Shown here piece by piece: positions 30,611-40,511 of a stretch of 64,000 bases of DNA (position 1 is the stretch's first letter; each line of letters opens with the position of its first letter). The stretch is from Pseudoips prasinana (lineage: Eukaryota; Arthropoda; Insecta; Lepidoptera; Nolidae), in NCBI GenBank assembly GCA_951640165.1, contig OX621256.1:682001-746000 (forward strand), given 5' to 3'. Both the position numbers and the translations under genes were made by a program. The notes beneath the pieces are model-generated. The model saw only the letters and a list, made by a program, of their open reading frames with translations. It searched no databases and was not told where the DNA came from.

Positions 30611-31499
30611 TTCTTAGCTGCCATTGTCACTACATACGTTTTCCTTTTCGTCTTCTTGTTCTTAAACTAGTCTTACTGACGACTCTTATTGACGATTTTT
30701 CTATTACTCGTGCAGTAAGGAACTTAATAATAAATAAATTGTCTATGTTCTGTTTTGTTCCTTGTCATTTGTGAACGATATAGTTCGACAGCGCCCGCGA
30801 TTCCTCTCCAGACTCTGGTGTTTCGTGTTTATAGAACACGCGGCGGAAAGAAATCTCATCATTTCGATTAGATAAAAATGATGCAAAATATTATGTAGAC
30901 CATTCTATTTATGTGTATCAAGTCTCTAGATTTGTGACGGTCTGGTAAAGTCGTAGGACATATATAGCGGTAAAAACATTAGTCTAGTCTTAAAATCCAG
31001 GGCGAAAAATCAAGAAAACGTTTAAAACTAATTTCTAGGAATGGATTTAACTAGTTAATGAACTTAAAGCAGAAGAAGCAGAAAAGATAAACTTCGCTTA
31101 TACCTTTATGCGAGGAACTCTAAAGACGAAATACCACTTTAATTAAAATAGCCATCACCACGTCTTTAAAAAGGTAATAAATGTTCGAACGCCACTTACT
31201 TTTTTCCCATCAACGCCTTGTTCGACCAGTAAATAATTCGTTCTCTTGGAAAAAAGTCAAGAACCAAGTCAGTGTGGAATGCACACAACAATTTAGATGT
31301 TTTCGTAATGATTCGCAAATAGCTCCCGGTCTCACACAGATATACATATAACGATAACTTGATGCCTTACATCATGTAAAAATGTCAGTCACAGCTTGAA
31401 AATTGTAGTAACATCATGAAAAGCAATAAACTAGTATAAGCGTAAAACTTTTTAACTAATGCAACTATATAATTATATGTTTCTGGTTGAATTATGGCC
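30611..31499. other. AT-rich spacer, nothing recognised
   Basis: No coding motif or recurring repeat. Confidence 0.4.
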
Positions 31500-31923
31500 A
31501 AGTCAATTCGACCAGTGTGTGTTGTCAGCGCTGACTTACGGAACAGAGACGTGGTCGTTCACTATGGGCCTCATTAGAAGGCTCAAGGTCACCCAAAGAG
31601 CAATGGAGAGGGCTATGCTCGGAGTTTCCCTGTGGGATCGAATCAGAAGTGTCGATCTCCGCAGGCGAACCAAAGTCACCGACATAGCCCGAAGAATTGC
31701 AAAACTGATGTGGCAGTGGGCGGGGCACATAGTTCGTAGAACCGACGACCGTTGGGGCAGAAAGGTTCTCAAGTAACGACCACGAACCGGAAGAGGAAAG
31801 AGCGTGGGCAGGCCCCCTACATGATGGGCCGATGATCTTGTGCGGGTCACTGGAAGCCGCTCGGTGCGAATAGTGCAAGACCGGCAATTGTGGAGGTCGG
31901 CTGATATGATGATGATGATGATG
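31500..31923 (+). pseudogene. RTE non-LTR retrotransposon, RT C-terminus
   Basis: Frame reads LSALTYGTETW, IRRLKVTQRAMERAMLGVSL, DRIRSVDLR, TKVTDIARRIAKLMWQWAGH, VRRTDDRWGRKVLK, stop, then GRPPT, WADDLVRV and QDRQLW after a frameshift. The LTYG.E.W...K..Q..MER.ML...R.D..R....D...(I/K)...W.W.GH..R..D.RW motif series is the classical end of RTE reverse transcriptase. It ends in a (GAT)n tail at 31905-31923. 5'-truncated and broken (stop at 31774-31776). Confidence 0.75.
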
Positions 31924-32774
31924 TTTATTTTTTAAATTTGTGGCAAGATAAGTAGATAACAATACACATTTTCTAAACTTTTCTATTTATTCCTTAATAT
32001 AACTTTATTCATATCATAATACAGCGTTCATTTCATATGAGACCAACAAAAGTAAAAAAAATATCAAAAAAATAATAACGTACAAAGCCACAAAATTTTA
32101 CATTTAAAAATATTTCGAGTTGATAAATTCAATAACTGCACTTATTTCACCAAATTTTACTCTACGAAATATATTAAATATACGATGTTTATGCTTGTAG
32201 GAAAACTAAATAAATAGCCGAAATAAGTAGATAATTGCAGTTACGTTCTAAATAACAGTTGTGGCAAAATTAAACAACTTGATTTTTTATTTGTTATTTA
32301 GTTATAGTTAAAGATAGAGTTCAGTTTGTTAAAGCATAATGTGAAAAGTTATCAGGTCCACAAAATATAAAATTGGCGACGGCAAAATTGTCTCACATTT
32401 TGCTTACAAATGTACATTAACTAAAAAAATAACACTAAATCGCGTTTATCGCAGAACTACAAAATCAGAGTTATTTAGTTTTCAAACTACGGGGACGATA
32501 TAATACTGTAAATTAGAATTCACATACCCATGCGGATATTAGTACCATTACTCTACGTTTAAAGTCTCGACTGAAGCGGTGGCTTGTTAAACAAACGTTC
32601 TATAGTTATGACGAATTATTGACGGCCAATAAATAAAAGCTACTGACTTTCTACAAATCTTACCGACTTCCTACATAGGATTCCGAATGACATGTTTAAT
32701 AAATTATATGTCAGATGGCATAAATTTTCTATTATGTAATACCAATTATGTATATTTTTAAAATTTCATTAATC
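31924..32774. other. AT-rich spacer, nothing recognised
   Basis: About 850 bases with no ORF of interest. Confidence 0.45.
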
Positions 32775-33575
32775 TCATCATCATCATCTTGACCCACCAA
32801 TGTGCTAGTGGGTATGGTTTCCGCACTTAGTCCCGATGTGGACGATTGTACGTCAGCCACGGTGGCCTCTACTCCATCCAGCCCACCTCCTTCCAGAGGC
32901 ATATTAGGTCTTCCAAAGTTCTCAGGGTCTCCGGAAGAGTTCTAGGTGAACCCAAGATTTCTCTCCGGATTTTCACGATGCCTGTGCACTCGAGAAGCAC
33001 ATGCGCGACCGTTTCGTCAGCGTCCATGCACGCTCTGCAGAGGGGGCTATCAGTTATGCCGATAGTGGGAAAGTGTTTGTTGAGTGAACAGTGCCCAGTG
33101 ATGGTCTCCACCACAATGCACAGGCTTTTGACATGGCATTGCTTCTTTGGATTGTCTACAACCCGATGCTGAGGACCACCAGATCTCGGACTGTGTGTGT
33201 GTGTGTTTTTATAACCATCTACGTATTTGAGTGAAGGGTATGGGCACAGTTGGTTCCGGGCCAATGGCTGCTGTGTTCGAGCCTCTCCTGGCTAGCTCGT
33301 CAGCTGCATCATTGCCCAGTAACCCGCTGTGTCCTTTGATCCATTGTAGTGTTATTGTGTTGTTGTAGTATTACCCAATATGTTCCAGTGCATTATGGCA
33401 TTCCAGTATTAATCCTGAGGAAAAGAGGTATCTTTCCAAGGATGGAGTACTGATGCACTGTCAGAGAGTATGCGTATGCAAGTGTTTGTAATTTTTCTGG
33501 CCTTGATTGCATGTGCTGCAAGGATGATGCCTACACATTCAGCCTGGTATACAGTGTTGAGGGTAAAATTTCATT
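32775..33575 (-). pseudogene. Non-LTR retrotransposon with RNase H and C-terminal tail
   Basis: Read on the minus strand from 33575: LNTVYQAECVGIILAAHAIKA (RNase H Glu region), ILSDSASVL (RNase H Asp), several stops, then VETITGHCSLNKHFPTIGI, DSPLCRACMDADETVAHVLLEC. The T-G-H-(C/G)..L...(I/G)...(D/S)..C..C...E(E/T)..H.L..C series is the tail after RNase H in R1/LOA/I-type LINEs. The 3' end lies at the (ATG/CAT)n run near 32775-32786. RT and endonuclease are absent. Confidence 0.7.
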
Positions 33576-33632
33576 AAATAAATGACATGTAAAATAATTT
33601 CACCAACATAAATGATTATTTATGATATCTTA

Positions 33633-33866
33633 AGACAACTAACGCACTGCCATCTGATCCCAAACTATGAAGAGTAGTAGTGGTAACCAGACAACTCAAA
33701 CATACAAATATATTACTAAATACATACATACTATAGATAAATTACATCCAGACACAGAACAAACAAAAGTGTTCATCACACAAAGATTTGTCACAGGTGG
33801 GAATCGAACCCACGACCTCTGGCTTGGCAGCCATTGACACTAACCACAATACCAACAGGCCAGTCA
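33633..33866 (-). mobile_element. tRNA-derived SINE (family T3)
   Basis: Full-length reverse copy: tail TCTTAAGACAACTAACGCACTGCCATCTGATCCCAAAC, AACCAGACAACTCAAAC, ATAGATAAATTACATCCAGAC, then GTGGGAATCGAACCCACG (B box reversed) and CCATTGACACTAACCACAATACC (A box reversed). Insertion of GAAGAGTAGTAG near 33668 is private to this copy. Confidence 0.75.
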
Positions 33867-34315
33867 AAGGTATAATTACTTCAAAGCCTATTGATATTCT
33901 TAGACTGTGACAAAGTCAATGTAAAATGATACAAGTTTGGTGCAAGTTTATGGCAGTCCTTATGATTTATATGGATGTACGTAAAAGGATGTTGTTCGAA
34001 CGTGCCTGAGGTACTCCTCTATGGAAATTGATATTATTTGCGTCTACACATTACTGATGGTGATCAGATTAATGTCACACAACATTCCAAGCCACGGTGA
34101 AGCGGAACGAATGTGTCTGTCCAGCAAAAGAGAAATACTTTAGAAAGAAGGCAATATTAATGGATTATTCGCGAGTCAATGTCCGACGGAGCGAAAAAAT
34201 GCAATAATATTTTTTATCCACGTTAAAACTGGCGAACTTAGATATTTTTTTGACTTCGTTAATCGCCGTTATTTTAGATAACACACACACAGTATCAGAC
34301 TACGTTAAAATTATT
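33867..34315. other. Spacer, nothing recognised
   Basis: No supported feature. Confidence 0.4.
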
Positions 34316-34440
34316 GTCACGTTCGGGCTTCGGACCCTAGTTCCAGTAAGGGTTTTCGGTGGCTTTTGGAACAGCGCTAGAATCTTCTAGATAATACTTT
34401 TGGTAGTATCTAGAACATTCTAGAGCGCAAGAAATAGGAT
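34316..34440. promoter_or_regulatory. Possible heat-shock-element-like inverted repeats
   Basis: AGAATCTTCTAGA at 34379-34391 and TAGAACATTCTAGAG at 34411-34425 each contain GAA-nn-TTC, the heat shock factor half-site arrangement, and together they form an imperfect inverted repeat around ATAATACTTTTGGTAGTAT. The segment starts TGTCACGTTCGGG at 34316, which looks like an LTR start, but no matching LTR end or second copy is visible. The regulatory role is pure inference. Confidence 0.3.
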
Positions 34441-34821
34441 ATCTGATGAAGAGAACATTAAAAATTCTATGTGCACAAATTGACATAAGATGTTTCCAGA
34501 ATAATTAGAAAGATATGGTACGAGTTATATGAATGAAAAGAAAGAGGTAGGTAACAAGGACAGAGGCATTCGTCATATAGGCGAAGAATCCCGAAACAAA
34601 AGAATGACTTACGAAATGATTTACACATTTTTAGAACTTTATAGAAGCACGAAAAATATCTCATATAAAATATGTGGGACAAAATAAAATTGCTTGGCAC
34701 CGAACGTACATGTGAATTAGTCGGTAAAGGCTATAACACTTTATTGCATTTTTTTACTTTTAATGTATTCCTTTTTTCAATTTCTTTTTTATTATTTTTA
34801 TATAAAGCCATCAAAAAAATT
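34441..34821. other. Spacer, nothing recognised
   Basis: No supported feature; the ORFs here have low-complexity, Phe-rich translations. Confidence 0.4.
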
Positions 34822-34895
34822 ATGCAAGGATCGCGACAAAAGGAAATCCGTTGTCTCTGCATACCCCTCTGGGAGACAGGCGTGAGTCTATGTAA
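34822..34895 (+). mobile_element. RTE-like LINE 3' end (25.75-kb family)
   Basis: GCAAGGATCGCGACAAAAGG, AAATCCGTTGTCTCTGC, CCCTCTGGGAGACAGGCG, TGAGTCTATGTA match the end of the 25745-26020 copy almost base for base. Confidence 0.65.
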
Positions 34896-35753
34896 AACAA
34901 TTATATTATACATTTTAAGACTGAGCCAGTAGTTTTAAAGTGAGTATATATTAGTAATCATATAATATACTTAGTTATCGTGAGTGTTTAGTTTCAAACG
35001 CTTGTTATTTTTACCTGTCTTTTGAGTGGCTTGAACCGCGGGTACTAGTATAATTGCCCGGGCGTAATGCGGGTAGTTGTAGATACCTCCGGACGTGAGT
35101 CAGTGGTAGTAGTTCGCTCATGTTACGTTGAGAGTTAAGAGGGCGCATGGGTTTGTTTTTGCTTCAGAGTTTATACTTGTAATCAAAAAGTAAATATGTT
35201 AAGTTATTTTTTTTCTGTAGTAAGTAATTTAAATTTTGTATTTATTGTATTTTTTTTTAAGTTTTGTAAATTTTTATCTTTTTCATATTTAATTCGATGT
35301 AATTCTTGCGTTATTTATTGATTATAACTCAAGCACTGATACGATATGTCTATTGCTATTTGTGAAAACCTATTATTGGCTCACTGTTGTTTAGTTTTAT
35401 ATTTAATGTTATGTTTAATAGCTGTTGGTTTTCCTAGGTAAACAAATATTACTGTTATTTATTTTTGTTAATTGAGAAGTGTCTACCTACGCGTATTGTT
35501 CGGAGTTAGACTCGCAGATAAGTTGTTTGTGTAATCGTTTACATTCGTGATAGTGAAATTAATTTGAGAAACCCTTCATGTGAAGCACTTTGATGGTATA
35601 TTCTGGAAGTTTGTTTGGAGTCTCCTTCGGCCCCCCTTGATGCGGTGTTTGCCAAGCATTCATAAATATATGGTGTACTTGGCCAATTACAATAGATGTA
35701 TTGATTGATGGGTTACAAAACGCTTGTTATAAACGTAGTTGGTAAAGATTTTT
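34896..35753. other. Spacer, nothing recognised
   Basis: No gene or recurring repeat identified in about 860 bases. Confidence 0.4.
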
Positions 35754-36071
35754 GAAGTTATACTTCTTTTGGCGCGATGGAGAAAAATGATGAGAGTGAA
35801 TTTTTACTATGCGCGCGCACACCGACACCAAAAAATTTAACAGCATGAAGTTAGTTCTAGGTGGTATGACAGTGAATTTTTACAATGCGCGCGCATCGGG
35901 CGCGCGCATCGTAAAAATAACAGCATGAAGTTAGTTCTAGGTGGTATGAAAATGTATCAGAGTGAATTTTTACGATGCGCGCGCATCGTAAAAATAACAG
36001 CATGAAGTTAGTTCTAGGTGGTATGAAAATTGATAACTATGTTCAAGTTGTATATTAAGAAGTATAACTTC
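35754..36071. mobile_element. MITE with palindromic tandem repeats
   Basis: Perfect 15-bp TIRs, GAAGTTATACTTCTT at 35754-35768 and its complement at 36057-36071. Inside are three tandem units (starting 35796, 35872 and 35962) sharing GTGAATTTTTAC, ATGCGCGCGC, AACAGCATGAAG, TTAGTTCTAGGTGGTATGA. In the third unit the central 30 bases (35966-35995) are a perfect palindrome with core GATGCGCGCGCATC. The GC-alternating core stands out against AT-rich surroundings. No coding sequence. Confidence 0.7.
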
Positions 36072-36163
36072 TAACGCGTGTACATAAGTACACACAAGTT
36101 TTTTTTTTCGTATGTTAATTTAGCTCTCTGAAATGGAGACAGTGGAGTCGGACTCGCGCACAA

Positions 36164-36416
36164 ACGGTTCCGTACCATTATCTACAAAACGAGCAAAAAA
36201 TTTACGATTGTTGTATCGGAGCCCCCTTAAATATTAATTTTATTTTGTTTTTTAGTATTTGTTGTTACAGCAGCAATAAAAATACATATTCTGTGAAGAT
36301 TTCAACTGTCTAACTATCACGGTTCATGAGATACAGCCTGGTGACAGATGGACAGACAGATAGACAGCGAAGTCTTAGTAATAGGGTCCCGTTTTACCCT
36401 TTGGGTAAGGAACCCT
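36164..36416. mobile_element. Short TIR element, AGGGTTCC-related
   Basis: Ends ACGGTTCCGTACC (36164-36176) and GGTAAGGAACCCT, complementary at 11 of 13 positions and similar to the ends of the 4.35-kb element. The interior (GACAGATGGACAGACAGATAGACAGCGAAG, TTTACCCTTTGGGTAAGG) fits the same family. Non-coding. Confidence 0.55.
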
Positions 36417-36599
36417 AAATAACTAGCTAAATATCTTTACGCCTCGGTATATAAACCCCGCACTGAATCACAGCGTTAAGAGCCGTAGAACATCCGTCGA
36501 ACACGACGCATGATCCATTTCTCAACGCCTCGTGGCTGCAAGTTTCTCTATGCAGAATTTGTCAGTTGTTCCCATATATTAATTGCTCTCATGATTGAA

Positions 36600-36706
36600 C
36601 ACTTGGGAAATAAGTAGTAATTTAGAAACAAAGTACACCTTAAACTTTGTTTCTAAATTACATGTCTATAACGTGCCCTGTCAATCAGGGACTTATTTCC
36701 CAAGTG
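36600..36706. repeat. Nested perfect hairpin, 107 bp
   Basis: Outer arms 36600-36615 and 36691-36706 (16 bp) and inner arms 36617-36634 and 36644-36661 (18 bp, 9-base loop) are both perfect. The 3' gap (36662-36690) is unpaired and contains GTCAATCAGGGA. The fold would be a long stem with one bulge. It could be a fold-back transposon or a small-RNA precursor. No second copy in the window. Confidence 0.6.
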
Positions 36707-36814
36707 GCCGGTTCGTACACCAAATAAAAAACTATCAATTGCGCCTACTAACCTATAAATTGTGGCAACGTGTTCAATTCACTAAATAAGTGTAAATGAA
36801 ATTCATTATCGACC

Positions 36815-37010
36815 CAGGAAAGATATTTGTGAGCATGAACATATTATCTATTTGTCCTGAGTCTGGGTGTAATTATCTATATAAGTAGGTATGTTTTTTT
36901 AAAAGAAAAGTAGTATATGTAATATATTAGTTATCTGTTTTCCATAGTACAAGCTCTACTTAGTTTGGGATCAGATGGCCGTGTGTGAATAATGTCCCAG
37001 GATATAATAA
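36815..37010 (+). mobile_element. tRNA-SINE (family T1), 5'-truncated
   Basis: GACCCAGGAAAGATATTTG, GCATGAACATATTATC, TTGTCCTGAGTCTGGGTG, ATAGTACAAGCTCTACTTAG, GATGGCCGTGTGTGAATAATGTCCC. The tRNA head is lost. Confidence 0.7.
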
Positions 37011-37464
37011 AAAGTATCCATGCTGCTGTAAAATTTAATTAATGTATGGAAATTGTCCTCTATATCCATTTACCTATTGACCCTGTTTGACTATCATCTA
37101 TTTCACCAATATTTACAGATTTGTGTTATTTAGGATAGCTAAAACCAAATAGTAGCATTTGTCTATCAATAGGTTCTGTCCACAATAGTGTGCGCAATAA
37201 GAGTGTGCGCAATAAGAGTGTGTACCTGTGTTCTAATATTCGTCTGTCGTCGTCGCGGCTCACTTTGCGCTGATTAGTCGGCTGCGCTTGCGCCATGTGC
37301 GAGCATGCTAATGTGTCGTGGGGATCTCATTAACGTTATAATTAGCAACCTAAGAGTTACCAATACTTTGACGTGAATACACATCTCCTCTTTAAGGAGT
37401 ACCTAGGGAAAGAATCAGTATTTCTTTCGTGAGAATAATGTAAATAAATTAATCTATGAATACA
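37011..37464. other. Spacer, nothing recognised
   Basis: A short direct repeat (GTGTGCGCAATAAGA twice near 37189-37218) is the only structure. Confidence 0.4.
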
Positions 37465-38100
37465 TCTTGGGCCATCTAACATACTGCCATCTGGGGCTAT
37501 AACGGCTAAGACGCCGAACATCGATTTCGTGAATGGCGTTCAAATAAATAAAGGTTAAAAATGATTTAATCAATCGTTAAATTGGCTTCAACGTTGACAA
37601 TCGATTCCGGACCATTTATGACGTCACATGTTGTCGATCCCAAACTAGGCAGAGCCTGTACTATGGTAACCAGACAACTGATAAACATACTTATATATTA
37701 CTAAATACACACATATGACGGTCACCGTAGCCTAGTTGGTAGTGCTCCTGCCTACGAAGCTGGTGGTCCTGGGTTCGAATCCCGGTAAGTGCAAATATTT
37801 GAGTGATGAGCACGAATATTTGTTTCTGAGTCATGGATGTTTTCTATGTATATAAGTATTTATCTATCTATATAAGTATGTATATCGTCGCCTGGTACTC
37901 ATAGTACAAGCTTTGCTTAGTTTGGGGCTACGATGATCTGTGTGACATTGTCCCGAGATATTATATTATAGATAAATTACACTCAGACACCGGACAAATA
38001 TTTTTATACATCAAACAGAGACTTATCGTGTGTGGGGATTGAACTTACGACCTCTGGCTTAGCAGTCAGGCTCACTAACTACTAGACCAGTAGGCTGGTC
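37465..38100 (-). mobile_element. tRNA-SINE (family T3) split by two insertions
   Basis: Three pieces of one reverse T3 copy are in order: tail tip (CATCTTGGGCCATC..ACATACTGCCATCTG, to ~37494), middle (GATCCCAAACTAGGCAGAGCC ... ACACACATAT, ~37637-37730) and head (TATAGATAAATTACACTC ... CCAGTAGGCTGG, ~37967-38100). The first gap is ~142 unassigned bases; the second is the SINE listed next. Confidence 0.7.
37731..37966 (+). mobile_element. tRNA-derived SINE (family T2) inserted in the T3 SINE
   Basis: GGTCACCGTAGCCTAGTTGG (A box), GGTGGTCCTGGGTTCGAATCC (B box), GTGCAAATATTTGAGTG, TTTCTGAGTCATGGATG, GTCGCCTGGTACTCATAG, GGGGCTACGATGATCTGTG and CATTGTCCCGAGATATT. Complete. Its reverse copy at 48432-48632 is in the same family. 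Confidence 0.75.
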
Positions 38101-38159
38101 AAAATAGAGGCATTCATTCATTGAGTGACTGTAAAGGTTGTTGAATGTATGGTTTTTAT

Positions 38160-38375
38160 CATATGAGGTCCATCCGGCCTCTGACATGGCTTAACGACTG
38201 CTGTCTAATGACTAAAACTGAGTCCGACTGCTTAACGTGACCTCTGAAGTTTAAAGACGCTTAGAAATTAAACCACTTTAGTATTTACCCATCTATGGAC
38301 CGACCGCGAGCCTAGTTGCTTAACCTCGCCGATCACTTACGGACCGGTGAGGGCATCTAGCTATGAGCGCCTTAA
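38160..38375 (-). mobile_element. 5S-headed SINE
   Basis: Reverse body (CTCTGACATGGCTTAACGAC, TAATGACTAAAACTGAGTCC, TTTAAAGACGCTTAGAAATT) then the reversed 5S head: TTACCCATCTATGGACCGACC, GCGAGCCTAGTTGCTTAACC, TCGCCGATCACTTACGGACC. The head is close to the 22.9-kb copy. Confidence 0.7.
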
Positions 38376-38384
38376 TTATACACT

Positions 38385-38620
38385 ATTACTATAGATACTC
38401 GCAACACCAAAGGAGTTGCAGGTGCGTTGCTGGCCTTGAAAAGAGTCGGCAAACAATTGTTGCTGATCTTCTCCACCCCCCACCCTATGAGCTCTGGCGA
38501 CCATATTTAGAAACACAACATTAAATTATTAATGTTATTATTAAGGAACGTCTTCTGTAAAGTGGAGGTCCTTTCCAGTCGGGCTGCTCTTTGAGCGAAT
38601 GAACGCTGTATCTTAAAACC
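38385..38620 (+). mobile_element. Interspersed repeat shared with 9310-9590
   Basis: ACTCGCAACACCAAAGGAG, GTGCGTTGCTGGCC, TATGAGCTCTGGCGACC, TTATTAATGTTATTATTAAGG, CTTTGAGCGAATGAACGCTGT align in order with the 9.3-kb copy. Confidence 0.55.
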
Positions 38621-39116
38621 GCTAAGCTTCATATGATTGCTACGCATCTTCTCATCGTTCAGTTTCCTCGAACATCTTTGGCGGCAAGAGTCAATATTTA
38701 TCAGAGTATCGCGAAGCATAAAATCATCTTCCGCGAATATGTTTGGCGTGAACGTAATCAAAAGAAAGTAGTAAATAGTACCCATAGTTAGCTCGTTGCA
38801 CAAATATCCACACTTGTTTCAGAATAGTTTACGAGAATATTAAACAGCCGTAAAACGGCTCTCGTAATCTCAGGGTCGTCAAAAGTTAAAATTTCACTCG
38901 TATTTTACTAGTTCACGTATGTTAGTGAAAATTTTAATTTTAAAATATTTATTATTAATAATTTATACATACTTAATCAGCGCTTATAAAGTTGTCTAAC
39001 AAGGAAGCAGCCGAGCTCGTGCTTAAATATGGTGTAGTTGACACCTCTAATTCATATTTTTTAAGCTATATACATATATATATATATATATGGGGGGAGA
39101 AAAGAGGAAGTTGAAG
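38621..39116. other. Spacer ending in a TA run
   Basis: No gene. A (TA)n run lies at about 39069-39090, followed by a purine stretch that abuts the first LTR-like copy. Confidence 0.45.
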
Positions 39117-39297
39117 AAAGTTGTGGGGATGTGGCTCAATAGAAAATTGAAGTAAATTTTATCACTTTATTTATTTTTAATTAAGAACAAATCTTACGTC
39201 TTATAAATCTTTTTCTCTTCTCTGACATTCCAAGTCTGCTCACTACAGATAGCTAAAATTACACAGATAACATATTAAAAAAACCAAAATTATAAAA

Positions 39298-40329
39298 CTA
39301 ATCCACACGGTCATCCTGCTTATCATCTGCCCCAGATGAACTTCCTTCTTCTAGGGCATTACACGCTTTCATCAAATCTGCAGAATTTGAAGTATTAATG
39401 GGTACTTCCCCATTTCCCACCTTCTTGACTGTCAACTCTTTTATTTGATACCAAGATACACTCGACGCAATTTGTTATAATTGTTCTAATTTTATCTTGT
39501 AAATTGTCTATATAAAATTCTCTTTTAATTAATTATTCAGTCTTTGCAACTCCAAAATGTCCTCGTTCATGATTCTTTCTTATTATTTCAAATTGCATTT
39601 TCTTGGGTACCGCAATTAGTCTAATACCGTTTATTTCCTTAAAAAGTATGTCTTTTTGTAAAATATAATCTTGACAAGATTCCTTTTCTAGATTTTTCTT
39701 AAGTGCTTTTATGTAAGCGTCTTTATCTTGAGCTGGAGTAGTCTTTTTACTCATATAGTGGACTGGGTGGAGTTTGTCATCATTTTGACTTCTTTGTAGG
39801 AGCACAGCCCCATATCCATCTGCGCTCGCATCTGTATGCAACTCAGTTTGCAAGTCAGGATTGTAGATTTTGAGTACAGGTGAACTACTCAATAACTTCT
39901 GAAGTTCCTGGAAGGCTTGTTGATTTCAATTTGTAGTCTTCAATACTATCCTTAATCTTCTCAAATTCTGATTCTATAATTAGGGTTACGTCACTTCAGG
40001 TATCAATGAGAGCTATAAAGTCTATTCCATTAATCATTATCTTCTTGTAGGGAACTTTCTCCTTCTTATCTTTATTTTGTTCCATATGCTCCTCTTTTCC
40101 TTCATTCCGTATATTGAGTGACTTCTTATGTTGAATATTTGTACATTCAGTAGATTTGTGCCCAAATTCATTACATTTAAAACATTTGATCCCCTTCGAA
40201 CAGGATGGTGATTGATGGCCTAATTCACCACAGTTGAAACATCTTTTCACGTGAGTTGTTTCACGGCCTGAATGATGAGTAGATGAATGATCAACTTGTG
40301 CAGTTTTACTCTGCACTTTCTTTCTCCCC
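39298..40329 (-). pseudogene. Gypsy unit 1: Gag zinc knuckles, protease, RNase H, integrase scraps
   Basis: In minus-strand order: two CCHC knuckles (CFNCGELGHQSPSC, CFKCNEFGHKSTEC), the protease start IDT with Gly of D-T-G replaced by TGA (39996-39998), then a junction into the RT/RNase H connection (QELQKLLSSSPVL, LHTDASADGYGAVLLQ), another junction into the integrase N-terminus (NHERGHFGVAKTE), and a C-terminal scrap ending at 39298. At its 5' side the Gag sequence is fused directly to CCCCCAAAAG, the last bases of the PBS plus LTR, so ~950 bases of gag and leader are deleted relative to unit 2. Confidence 0.7.
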
Positions 40330-40511
40330 CAAAAGTTGTGGGGATGTGGCTCAATAGAAAATTGAAGTAAATTTTATCACTTTATTTATTTTTATTTAAG
40401 AACAAATCTTACGTCTTATAAATCTTTTTCTCTTCTCTGACATTCCAAGTCTGCTCACTACAGATAGCTAAAATTACACAGATAACATATTAAAAAACCA
40501 AAATTATAAAA

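Noticed and set aside
31525..31962. 145-codon minus-strand ORF with a His-rich start
   Set aside because: It is antisense to the RTE reverse transcriptase; the His run is the GAT tail read backwards. The 136-codon ORF at 55586-55996 is the same artefact.
40001..40320. Host CCHC zinc-finger gene
   Set aside because: The two knuckles are followed by a retroviral-type protease and sit between LTR copies.
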